Source: Bacteroidales bacterium
GTDB taxonomy: Bacteria; Bacteroidota; Bacteroidia; Bacteroidales; Rikenellaceae
Direction of reading: 5' to 3'
DNA length: 64,000 bases
Assembly: GCA_910575495.1 (NCBI GenBank)
Contig: CAJTFS010000005.1
Location: 1-64,000 of the forward strand
The stretch's first letter is position 1, and each line of letters begins with the position of its first letter. A program made the position numbers and the translations under genes. The notes beneath the pieces were generated by a model. It was not told the origin of the DNA. It did not search any database and worked only from the letters and a program-made list of their open reading frames with translations. Below are positions 1 to 7,254 of the stretch, piece after piece.

Positions 1-2
1 TG

Positions 3-116
3 GTAAGTGTTTCTCTTACAGAGACTTTACCGCTTGGGGAACTCTTTGACAAACCTAACAACAATATTATCAATGAGCTTGATGATTCAAGTGAACCAAA
101 TTTGTTTAATTGTTAA
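3..116 (+). CDS. 3' end of an unidentified gene (partial)
   Basis: An open frame enters from the left edge and ends at TAA 114-116, giving 37 residues that are acidic and Asn-rich near the end (ELDDSSEPNLF). No family is recognisable from so short a tail. It converges with the P-loop gene on the other strand and overlaps its stop region by 11 bp. It may be the end of a real gene outside the window or a chance open frame. Confidence 0.3.
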   Translation, partial: VSVSLTETLPLGELFDKPNNNIINELDDSSEPNLFNC

Positions 117-966
117 ACTTATATAAACCGTCCACAATTTTTAGTGGACACACATGGTATAATTTAATTAACAGATTAACAATCGATATAATAGAAAGAT
201 CTTCACTTTCCTGATTTTGAGTTGATGCCGGTTCTAATTTCTCTCGAATAAAATTTCCAAGTAATTGGAATGCTTCTATGCTGTATGATGGGTTAGTACG
301 ATTTATCGTATTTTTAATATCATTATAATATTTAGGAAGGAACTGTTCGAAAAAATATATGATATTTAAAACATCGCTTGTTTTCTGAGGCTCCCTATAG
401 CTTTTATCCTGTAATATTTTTAAATATTTAGCAGGGCTTAGGGGAATTGGGATATCTTTATATTTCAATCTAAAAATATCCCTAAGAATAAAAGATAAAT
501 CTTGCTTTTTTGTTTCAAGGTTATTAATCTTGGTTTGTATATTCTGATACCTTTCACTATCTTTTCTTATTATTTCTAACTTTCTTTTTTCTTTGTCTAT
601 ATTTTCATCAAACCACTCTTTAAGTAAATGCGTAATCTTTTTCTCTCCAAGGCTATTACAAATCCATAATATTACATGTGTTACTTTTATCGTAATTGCA
701 GGCACCCAATTTTCCTTTAGAAAATCATAACATATTTGATATTTTCTAGCATCGTTAGTTAGATTTTCATTGCGCTGGGGGATAGGCAAAGGAATATCAT
801 TAAATTTGGATTTAGACAAAATTTTTGCAACGGTTGAGCACCCGCTTCCCGTGCGGCCTGTAAGGCCAATAATTGCAAATTTACCTCGTAAATCAAAAAT
901 TTTTTCTATTACTGCACCGGATTTATTCGCATTGCCATCCTTATGTGTAAACTTTTCTGTTTCCAT
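106..966 (-). CDS. P-loop NTPase resembling the N-terminal domain of anti-phage dCTP/dCMP deaminases, without the deaminase domain
   Basis: The 286-residue protein has a Walker A at about residues 33-42 (GLTGRTGSGCS), preceded by a short N-terminal strand. The frame is open up to 1191, but the ATG at 966 is preferred because the upstream part is Phe/Tyr/Ile-rich and non-domain-like. The kinase-like P-loop and the following text (KYQICYDFLKENW, then a helical charged middle) recall the nucleotide-kinase-like N-terminus of phage-defence cytidine deaminases of the AvcD/DCD type; this is memory of the family, not a search. No zinc-binding HxE or PCxxC motif is present before the stop at 106, so the deaminase half is missing or replaced. 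The gene is AT-rich, unlike the host, and sits at the edge of an integrated element. Confidence 0.5.
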   Translation of the reverse strand: METEKFTHKDGNANKSGAVIEKIFDLRGKFAIIGLTGRTGSGCSTVAKILSKSKFNDIPLPIPQRNENLTNDARKYQICYDFLKENWVPAITIKVTHVILWICNSLGEKKITHLLKEWFDENIDKEKRKLEIIRKDSERYQNIQTKINNLETKKQDLSFILRDIFRLKYKDIPIPLSPAKYLKILQDKSYREPQKTSDVLNIIYFFEQFLPKYYNDIKNTINRTNPSYSIEAFQLLGNFIREKLEPASTQNQESEDLSIISIVNLLIKLYHVCPLKIVDGLYKFNN

Positions 967-1312
967 GCTTTTAAAACTATATAAATTAAAATTAGCAAAA
1001 AAATAATAAATGCCAATAGATGGTTTACATCCAATATCACATTGATAGTCTTTAGTTATTGTTTTTGTTAAAAACAAGGTATTCCAAAGATAGTTAAGAA
1101 TACTTTTATTTGCAAATAAAAAGTTTGAAATAATATCAAGAATAGTCTTATATACAATAACCAAAAGTTTTTTTTGCAGTCTACTAACCACATATTAATT
1201 GTAGCGCTCCATAAAAATAGACCACATTAGATTAATATAGCTCTATTTAAAGAATTGCAAGATTAAATTTGATATTATTGCCGTACATGGTGTTTTTGGA
1301 AAACAAAAATTT
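967..1312. other. AT-rich gene-free stretch
   Basis: About 345 bp of low-GC DNA between the P-loop gene and the recombinase cluster. The reverse-strand frame stays open to 1191, but its residues look non-coding. It presumably holds the promoter of the P-loop gene; I see no clear TAnnTTTG box near 966. Confidence 0.4.
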
Positions 1313-1338
1313 AAGACGGCTCCTTTGCGGGCCGTCTT
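1313..1338 (-). terminator. Intrinsic terminator after the recombinase/HTH operon
   Basis: A perfect 8-bp stem (AAGACGGC / GCCGTCTT) with a 10-nt loop lies 16 bp past the stop of the HTH gene. On the minus strand the stem is followed by a T-rich tract, so it probably ends the operon. Confidence 0.75.
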
Positions 1339-1354
1339 TTGTCTTATCGAAATT

Positions 1355-1714
1355 TTAGCTCAACATTCTGTCGTTTCTTGTCGGCATCTTCCAGACGATT
1401 GCGGGTGTCGTTGCTCGTTCTACGATCCATCGTCTGAACACTTCGGCATTTTCGGATTTGAGCAGGCATGCCAATGCCGCAACCATTTCGAGGCTATACT
1501 GTTCGACAATGTTGCCGTTTCGGCAGCGCGTGCGGCGGACAATGCGGTCTTCATGCAAAACTCCGCTTTTGAGTATTGCTCGGATATTCGTGCTTACAGT
1601 AGCAGTGAATACACCGAACAAGTCGGCGATTTGGCTTTGCGTAAGCCATATTCCGTGGGCGGTCGGGCGAATCGTTACCTGCCCGTTTTCGATTGTTATG
1701 GGTTGTGTCGTCAT
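1355..1714 (-). CDS. Small HTH protein (RhuM/integrase-associated type)
   Basis: The 119-residue protein has a helix-turn-helix segment at about residues 25-50 (TQSQIADLFGV ... ILKSGVL), followed by a conserved YSLEMVAAL segment. Its layout matches the 127-residue protein at 47775-48158, which shares DLFGV, KSGVL and the Y-x-LE block; both lie immediately downstream of a tyrosine recombinase. It probably binds DNA and may act as an excision or regulatory factor of the element, but function is inferred only from position. It follows the 423-residue recombinase by 29 bp and is last in the operon. Confidence 0.65.
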   Translation of the reverse strand: MTTQPITIENGQVTIRPTAHGIWLTQSQIADLFGVFTATVSTNIRAILKSGVLHEDRIVRRTRCRNGNIVEQYSLEMVAALACLLKSENAEVFRRWIVERATTPAIVWKMPTRNDRMLS

Positions 1715-1724
1715 AGTTGGTTCC

Positions 1725-1756
1725 TTATTATAGGCTATTCTTATTATAGGCTATTC
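1725..1756. repeat. Perfect tandem 16-bp duplication over the recombinase stop codon
   Basis: The 16-mer ttattataggctattc occurs twice back to back (1725-1740 and 1741-1756). The second copy contains the TAA stop of the 423-residue recombinase, so the duplication touches its last codons and fills most of the gap to the HTH gene. Confidence 0.9.
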
Positions 1757-3015
1757 TTGTTTTGCGGTTCTTCGTAGAGTTCGAGCTTTCGGCTTGCGGA
1801 CAGTTTCCGCAGCTGCTTCGTATCCTCGTCCACCTTTCGGTCCGTTACATGGGCATAAATTTGGGTGGTCATCAGCCGTCGGTGTCCCATCATGCGGCTG
1901 ACGGTCTCGATCGGCACACCCATCGACAAGGTAATGTGTGTTCCGAAATTATGCCTTGCCCTGTGGAAAGTCAGATTCTCGATACCGTAAGCTGCTCCCA
2001 ATCGGGACATAAGTTTTTGCAGCTTCTGGTAGGAGCAGATCGGCAGCAGCCGTTCGTCGGTGCGTTCGGCTCGGTATTTCTCGATGATACGCAGAGGTAT
2101 GTCCAGCAACCGCACGACCGATTCTGTGCCGCTCTTCTGCCGTCGGATATGTATCCACCGTACACCCTCTGAGTCCTGCGTAATGTGTTTCTCCGACAGC
2201 TGTTTCAGATCTGCATACGCCAGCCCCGTAAAGGTCGAGAAGATGAACCAGTCCCTCGCACGTCGCAGTTCGGGATCGGCGACCTGCTCGGCGAGCAGCC
2301 GTTTCAACTCGTCGAGTTTCAGGTGGCGGCTCTTGCGTTTCGGCAGTTCGGGGTGCAGCGTAGCATAGGGATCGCGACGCAATGTCCCCTGATCGACCGC
2401 CCGTGCAGTCATCTTCTTCAAACGGTAGAGGTGCTCGTGCACCGATTTCTGTTGCAGCCGGTGTTCCGTCCGCAGAAACAGGTCGAACGCATCGTAGAAC
2501 TCCCGGTCGAGGCTTCGTAAGGTTATATCTTCTTGCCCGCATTTCCGCTGCACGAACTCCCGCAGGTGGTTATAAGAGCGTACATAGCATTTGTAGGTCT
2601 CTTTCGTGCGGTCAATACCGACCCGCTTGCGGAATTCCTCGTTGTGCTCCCGAAAGAGGGCCAGCAGCGTCAGCGGTTTTTGTCCGATGCCTTTCACGGC
2701 ATTCTTCACCAATTCGGCCGTTACGAAACCCAAAGAGAGGTTGATTCGCTTGTAGTGCGCCTTGATTTCATCCGTCAGCGCGTCGATGGCTCGGTTGACT
2801 TCGTTGGCATTGCGGCCGCGACCGTCGGCACGCCCTGTCGTAGGATTCCAGATTACAGGGTCGACCGCGACTTTCGTTCCGATCTGCGCCGCTTCGGCGT
2901 CGATACTCACCTTACACAAAAGCTGGCACAAGCCGTCCTTGCGAACTTTTGTGCGATTGATATAGAACAGCACGGCAAACGTGCTACGGCGTTTCATATC
3001 TTTATTCTTTTCCAT
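1744..3015 (-). CDS. Tyrosine recombinase (second of a tandem pair)
   Basis: The 423-residue protein has the Bacteroidetes integrase layout: N-terminal arm-binding domain, SAM-like core-binding domain (about 115-205), catalytic domain (about 225-410). Visible catalytic residues are the box II H351 and R354 (HRARH), H378 (MGHRR) and nucleophile Y387 (TTQIYAH), with a candidate catalytic Lys near 294. The box I Arg is absent: the motif is TGLAYADL, as in IntDOT-like enzymes. Its ATG at 3015 overlaps the stop of the upstream recombinase by one base (TGATG), so the two are translationally coupled. It probably excises or integrates the element whose edge lies here. Confidence 0.9.
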   Translation of the reverse strand: MEKNKDMKRRSTFAVLFYINRTKVRKDGLCQLLCKVSIDAEAAQIGTKVAVDPVIWNPTTGRADGRGRNANEVNRAIDALTDEIKAHYKRINLSLGFVTAELVKNAVKGIGQKPLTLLALFREHNEEFRKRVGIDRTKETYKCYVRSYNHLREFVQRKCGQEDITLRSLDREFYDAFDLFLRTEHRLQQKSVHEHLYRLKKMTARAVDQGTLRRDPYATLHPELPKRKSRHLKLDELKRLLAEQVADPELRRARDWFIFSTFTGLAYADLKQLSEKHITQDSEGVRWIHIRRQKSGTESVVRLLDIPLRIIEKYRAERTDERLLPICSYQKLQKLMSRLGAAYGIENLTFHRARHNFGTHITLSMGVPIETVSRMMGHRRLMTTQIYAHVTDRKVDEDTKQLRKLSASRKLELYEEPQNKNSL

Positions 3016-4235
3016 CAGATAGCGATTGTAAAGCGTTCTGCGATTCGTCTATCGAGCAACTGTGTATCGGTTCCGATTTTGTTGTCCGTTACCTGGGCAT
3101 ATATCTGCGTCGTATCGACGCGGCTGTGTCCTAACATCCGGCTGACCGTCTCCATCGGCACGCCGTGCGAGAGCGTGATTTCCGTCGCGTAAGTGTGCCG
3201 TGCCATGTGAAAGGTCAGTTTGCGGTCGATGTCGCAAGCAGCGGCGAGGTGTTTTAAACCTCTGTTCAACTCCGCGTTTCCGTACATGGGAAGTAACTTC
3301 TCGTCCGGCGCTGTATCGCGGTATTTGTCGATGATGTGGAGCGGCAAGTCGAGCAACGGTATCTCGAACTCCACGTTCGTCTTTTCGCGCGTCGCCTTGA
3401 TCCAAACCGTTCCGTCTTCGGCCGTTTCGAGGTTCGCAGCAGTCAAGCGGCACATATCGCCGTAGCTGATGCCCGTATAGCAGGAGAAAAGAAACAGATC
3501 GCGAATAAGATAGAGTCTCGGCGAATGGAGCGGCGTAGTCATCAGCCGCTGCAACTCTTCGCGTGTGAGATAACGTCGTCTGCGTTCGGGACGCGGAGGT
3601 TCGTAACCTGAGAACGGGTCGGCGGTGATGATTCCTGTGGCAATGGCTTTGTTAATCACCGTATGCAGGCGCGACATGTAAAGAACGATGGTGCTCGGAG
3701 CCAGTTCCCGTTCCGTGCGCAGATACAGGTCAAATTTGTCGATGAACGACCGATCCAAAGCCGAGAAGGGAATATCCGACAGTCGAAGCCGCTCGGATAA
3801 GAACTGCGCTACATGTTCGTAGGCGTTGCGATAGCTACGTGCCGATTTGGCTGTGCGATTTACACCCACCAGTTTCTCGAAATGTTTGATGAACGAATGG
3901 AAATAGTTAAGCAGCGTCTCCTGCCCGAAAGCCATACCCAACAGCAGGCATTTGACCTCCTCGGCCATTACCTGTTCACGGATAGCAGACTGCTCGCGAT
4001 AGATAGCCAGTGCCGAAGCCCGCAGCTCGTCCAACCGACGGTTGATTTCGACAGTTTCGGCACTTTTACCTTTGACACGCCCCGACATCCACAGCGAACG
4101 TGGTGCGAGCATCTTGGCGCTGAATACGCATTCCGACCGGCCGACAGTCAATCGCCCCATGATAGGACAATGACCCTCTGCATTCGTTTCGTTCGTTTTG
4201 AGGTAGAACGACACCTTTACATCCTTTTGATTCAT
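3015..4235 (-). CDS. Tyrosine recombinase (first of a tandem pair)
   Basis: The 406-residue protein has the same architecture as its downstream neighbour, with which it is clearly paralogous. Catalytic signature: H343 and R346 (HMARH), H370 (LGHSR), nucleophile Y379 (TTQIYAQ); box I reads TGISYGDM and lacks the canonical Arg. It is first in a three-gene operon (recombinase, recombinase, HTH). Paired tandem recombinases could work together or on different sites; the sequence does not decide. Its start lies at the right edge of the foreign DNA, next to the host LytTR genes. Confidence 0.9.
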   Translation of the reverse strand: MNQKDVKVSFYLKTNETNAEGHCPIMGRLTVGRSECVFSAKMLAPRSLWMSGRVKGKSAETVEINRRLDELRASALAIYREQSAIREQVMAEEVKCLLLGMAFGQETLLNYFHSFIKHFEKLVGVNRTAKSARSYRNAYEHVAQFLSERLRLSDIPFSALDRSFIDKFDLYLRTERELAPSTIVLYMSRLHTVINKAIATGIITADPFSGYEPPRPERRRRYLTREELQRLMTTPLHSPRLYLIRDLFLFSCYTGISYGDMCRLTAANLETAEDGTVWIKATREKTNVEFEIPLLDLPLHIIDKYRDTAPDEKLLPMYGNAELNRGLKHLAAACDIDRKLTFHMARHTYATEITLSHGVPMETVSRMLGHSRVDTTQIYAQVTDNKIGTDTQLLDRRIAERFTIAI

Positions 4236-4369
4236 AACTCTATTAACCGTTTACAAAATTAGTTGATATAGAGTTATTTGAAGCCACGAAAAACGAAGCG
4301 AAACATAGAATAAGATACTATGCCTTCACATCGGAAACCGTCTTTTCTCGAAACTCCGCGAAAAACGAC

Positions 4370-4377
4370 TATCTTTG
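4370..4377 (+). promoter_or_regulatory. Bacteroidetes -7 box (TATCTTTG), target unclear
   Basis: Exact match to TAnnTTTG. It could drive the LytTR operon from a long leader, or be a promoter left at the element junction. Confidence 0.4.
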
Positions 4378-4629
4378 TCGTGAAGTTTGGCGAGAAAACC
4401 GGCGTTCCTTGAAGTGCAGAACCATTTTCAGAGACAGAAGTGAGGCTTTTTGCGACCTCTCCCCAGCCTTTGAAAAGGCAACGGATAAGTAACGAATCCT
4501 TTGCTCAACTCCTCGAAATCCTGCTTTTCAGCCATTCGGCAAAGGCCCGCGGTTCTACCTGTTGCGATTCTGCATTTCAACCACTTACATTATTACGCCC
4601 CATTCGCCCGTTTTATCCGATTTTCTTCG

Positions 4630-4637
4630 TATCTTTG
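4630..4637 (+). promoter_or_regulatory. -7 box TATCTTTG just upstream of the kinase gene
   Basis: Exact TAnnTTTG match ending 5 bp before the ATG at 4643. Transcription from it would start at about the first codon, implying a leaderless mRNA or a start further downstream. Confidence 0.6.
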
Positions 4638-4642
4638 GCAGC

Positions 4643-5692
4643 ATGAAGATACAGAAGAAACAGACCATCGGCGAAAACCTGCTCTATGTGATGGTATGGT
4701 CGGCGATCATCCTGGTGCCGGTCCTCAACTCGCAGATGATGGCCGAACTGCACGTCGACTTCAGGAACGTGCTTTTCGCCTGGCGGCAGATCGCCCCCTA
4801 CTTCATTATTTTCATCATACACAACTGCGTGCTGGCGCCCCGCTACATGCTGCGCCACAAATACTGGAAGTATCTGGCCGGCAACCTGCTGCTCATCCTC
4901 GCGGTCTTCACGCCGGCCTATCTTTTCGCCGAACGCCCCCTGCCGACGGGCTCCGACATCCAGATCAGCCAACTCTCCTTCACCCACCTCGAGATGTACT
5001 GGAGCGTGATGCTGGCGCTCTTCATGAACGGCGCCAATTCGGCCATCAAGCTCATGTACCAGTCGATCCGCGACGAGCAGCAGATGGAGGCGCTCAAACA
5101 ACAGAACCTACAGGCCGAAATGGACTATCTGAAATATCAGATCAACCCCCATTTCTTCATGAACACGCTCAACAACATCCACGCGCTGATCGACATCGCC
5201 CCCGAAAACGCCCAGAACGCCATCATCGAACTATCGAAGATGATGCGCTACGTGCTCTACGATTCGGGCCGCGAGCGCATCTCGCTTGAACACGACATGC
5301 AGTTCTTGATGAACTACATCGAGCTCATGCGCATCCGCTACACCGATGCCGTGGACATCCGCGTCGACTATCCGCGCGAGTGTTCGTCGCGGGTCTCGAT
5401 TCCGCCGCTGCTGCTGATCGTCTTCGTCGAAAACGCCTTCAAGCACGGCGTGAGCTACAACCGGCGCTCGTTCATCCACCTCACGGTCGAATATGCCGAC
5501 GACAAGGTCACCAGCACCATCGTCAACAGCCGCCACGCACCGCACGACAAGAACCGCAAGAAAGGCATCGGGCTGGAGAACGTCCACAAGCGGCTCGAGC
5601 TCATCTACGGCCCCCGGGGCTACACGCTCGACATCCGCGAACAGCCCGACACCTACACTGTCCGACTCGAAATCCCCGCCCTCCATGCTTAA
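4643..5692 (+). CDS. LytS/YehU-type sensor histidine kinase
   Basis: 349 residues. Four hydrophobic segments in the first ~160 residues form a membrane sensor. They are followed by a short coiled linker and a His_kinase domain with the phospho-acceptor motif INPHFFMN, then a HATPase with N box ENAFKHG and glycine motif KGIGLENV. It would phosphorylate the LytTR regulator encoded next, whose start overlaps this gene by 8 bp (ATG 5685, stop 5690-5692). The ATG at 4643 (MKIQKKQ) is chosen over 4562 because the upstream part precedes the -7 box. The signal sensed is unknown. Confidence 0.9.
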   Translation: MKIQKKQTIGENLLYVMVWSAIILVPVLNSQMMAELHVDFRNVLFAWRQIAPYFIIFIIHNCVLAPRYMLRHKYWKYLAGNLLLILAVFTPAYLFAERPLPTGSDIQISQLSFTHLEMYWSVMLALFMNGANSAIKLMYQSIRDEQQMEALKQQNLQAEMDYLKYQINPHFFMNTLNNIHALIDIAPENAQNAIIELSKMMRYVLYDSGRERISLEHDMQFLMNYIELMRIRYTDAVDIRVDYPRECSSRVSIPPLLLIVFVENAFKHGVSYNRRSFIHLTVEYADDKVTSTIVNSRHAPHDKNRKKGIGLENVHKRLELIYGPRGYTLDIREQPDTYTVRLEIPALHA

Positions 5693-6428
5693 ATGTATCG
5701 CTATCGACGACGAGCCGCTGGCTCTGCGTCAGATCGCGGCCTATACGGCCAAGATCCCCTACCTGCAACTCGTCGCCACGTGCAACAACGCCCTCGAAGC
5801 GCAGCAGCAGCTGGCCGCACAACCGGTCGATCTGATCTTCGTGGACATCAACATGCCCGACCTCAACGGCGTGGAGTTCGTCCGCACGCTCACCGAGCGC
5901 CCGATGGTGATCTTCACCACGGCCTACTCCGAATATGCCATCGAGGGATTCCGGCTCGACGCCGTCGACTACCTGTTGAAACCTTTCGGGTTCTCCGACT
6001 TCAGCCGTTCGGTCGCCAAGGCCAATTCGCTCTACGAACTGCGGCGCAACCAGCGCGACAGCGCCCCCGAACCTGCGCCCGAGGCGGAGCCCAAAGACAA
6101 GGAATACATCTCGGTGAAAGCCGATTACAAGGTTTCGCTGATCAAGATCGCCGACATCGTCTACCTGGAGAGCGAGGGCGAGTACGTGCGCATGCACCTG
6201 GCCGACGGTTCGACCATCACCACGCTGTTCCGGCTCAAGAACATGGAGACGGCGCTCCCGTCCGAACTCTTCATGCGCGTGCACCGCTCCTACATCGTCA
6301 ACCTGCGCTGCATCCGCTCCTACGTCAAGGGGCGCATCTTTCTCAGCGACACGGAGTACGTACCCATCGGCGAGAACTACAAGGAGGCGTTCCAGCGCTA
6401 CATCGACACCAATTTCAAGAATCTCTGA
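5685..6428 (+). CDS. LytTR-family response regulator
   Basis: 247 residues. The receiver domain covers about residues 1-120, with acidic pocket DDEP, phospho-acceptor Asp in VDINMPDLNG, TTAYSEYA and KPF. A variable Pro/Glu-rich linker follows, then a C-terminal LytTR DNA-binding domain (about 145-245; ESEGEYVRMHL, RVHRSYIVN). Partner of the membrane kinase just upstream, with an 8-bp gene overlap. Target genes are not evident in the window. Confidence 0.93.
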   Translation: MLKCIAIDDEPLALRQIAAYTAKIPYLQLVATCNNALEAQQQLAAQPVDLIFVDINMPDLNGVEFVRTLTERPMVIFTTAYSEYAIEGFRLDAVDYLLKPFGFSDFSRSVAKANSLYELRRNQRDSAPEPAPEAEPKDKEYISVKADYKVSLIKIADIVYLESEGEYVRMHLADGSTITTLFRLKNMETALPSELFMRVHRSYIVNLRCIRSYVKGRIFLSDTEYVPIGENYKEAFQRYIDTNFKNL

Positions 6429-6570
6429 CAGCCGCCGCACCTCCCGCCGCATCATTGCCCGGAAGCCGCAGCGAAAAGAGACAGCGGCAGCAAGGTTCAG
6501 CAAAGCCGCCGCAGACCGCTGCAACAGAGAAGCATAATATAATATAAAAGGTGAAGCAAAAGAACGCGGC

Positions 6571-7044
6571 CTATTCCGCCGCCAGGTTCGGAAAGCCCGA
6601 GCACGGTGCGTAGTGCCCATCGCAACACTCCCAGCAGTAGTGCCGCAGCCCGTTGGTCAGCACGATCCACCGCGCGCCGAGCACCGAATTGTAGCGCACG
6701 GCCTGCGCCAGGGTCCGTTCGCCCACCGGCACGCCGGGCGCCTTGCACTCGGCCAGCAGCAGCGGCTCGGCCCGGTCGCCCACAACCACGACATCGGCCC
6801 GCTGGGGCTGCCCGTTGAGCGCCACGGCATACTCCTGCACGATGCGCCGGGCCTGCACGCCGCACGAAGCCACAAGGTAGGCGATCAGATGCTGGCGCAC
6901 CCACTCTTCGGGCGTCAGCACCAGGTAAGTGCCCCGCAGGGCATCCCATATCTCCACCGTTTCGCCGCGGCGGCGCGCCCGCAGACGCACCGGAGGGAAG
7001 TTCAGGCGCGGAAGCGCAGGTATTTCGGAAGTAGCAGAGTCCAT
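6571..7044 (-). CDS. HsdR N-terminal-like (PD-(D/E)XK fold) protein
   Basis: 157 residues. The core AD-VVVVGD...LLLAECKAPG fits the D...ExK nuclease motif of the type I restriction subunit R N-terminal domain, and ARWIVLTNG...CWEC follows as in the stand-alone Bacteroidetes family. No helicase domain and no HsdM/HsdS neighbours are present, so this is not a restriction system by itself. Start at ATG 7044 (MDSATSEI); the frame runs far upstream only because the opposite strand is GC-rich coding DNA. Role unknown. Confidence 0.75.
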   Translation of the reverse strand: MDSATSEIPALPRLNFPPVRLRARRRGETVEIWDALRGTYLVLTPEEWVRQHLIAYLVASCGVQARRIVQEYAVALNGQPQRADVVVVGDRAEPLLLAECKAPGVPVGERTLAQAVRYNSVLGARWIVLTNGLRHYCWECCDGHYAPCSGFPNLAAE

Positions 7045-7063
7045 CGGTCGGTTTTTTGCAAGT

Positions 7064-7071
7064 GCAAGATA
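7064..7071 (-). promoter_or_regulatory. Weak -7 box (TATCTTGC) for the HsdR-N-like gene
   Basis: One base off TAnnTTTG, 19 bp upstream of ATG 7044 on the minus strand. Confidence 0.4.
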
Positions 7072-7214
7072 GCGATTAATCGACGAATAACGAACTGTCG
7101 GCCGCAAATAATTCTTCGGTGTTGCAGGGATGGCCGGAAACTTCGAATCGCCGTTGCGATAGACAACCGCACACTTTTCCCCTTTCACTTTTCGCTTTTC
7201 ACCGAATATTATAG

Positions 7215-7222
7215 TATCTTCG
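7215..7222 (+). promoter_or_regulatory. -7 box TATCTTCG for the GH2-like gene
   Basis: Near match to TAnnTTTG, 32 bp upstream of ATG 7255. Confidence 0.5.
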
Positions 7223-7254
7223 TCCCTGAAACCGCCCGGCAAGCCGGGCCAGCG

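Larger units (their letters stand above)
1..4260. mobile_element. Right-hand part of an integrated element (boundary approximate)
   Basis: A composition shift (AT-rich 1-1300, intermediate 1300-4260, GC-rich host beyond about 4560) and the terminal pair of tyrosine recombinases mark the end of an integrated element that continues to the left of the window. No attachment site could be identified with confidence. A defence-like P-loop gene would be its cargo. Confidence 0.55.
4236..4642. other. Gene-free stretch between element and LytTR operon
   Basis: About 400 bp without a convincing gene. It holds an exact -7 box (TATCTTTG, 4370-4377) 266 bp before the kinase gene and a second one at 4630-4637. 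The junction of the integrated element with the host chromosome probably lies here. Confidence 0.5.
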
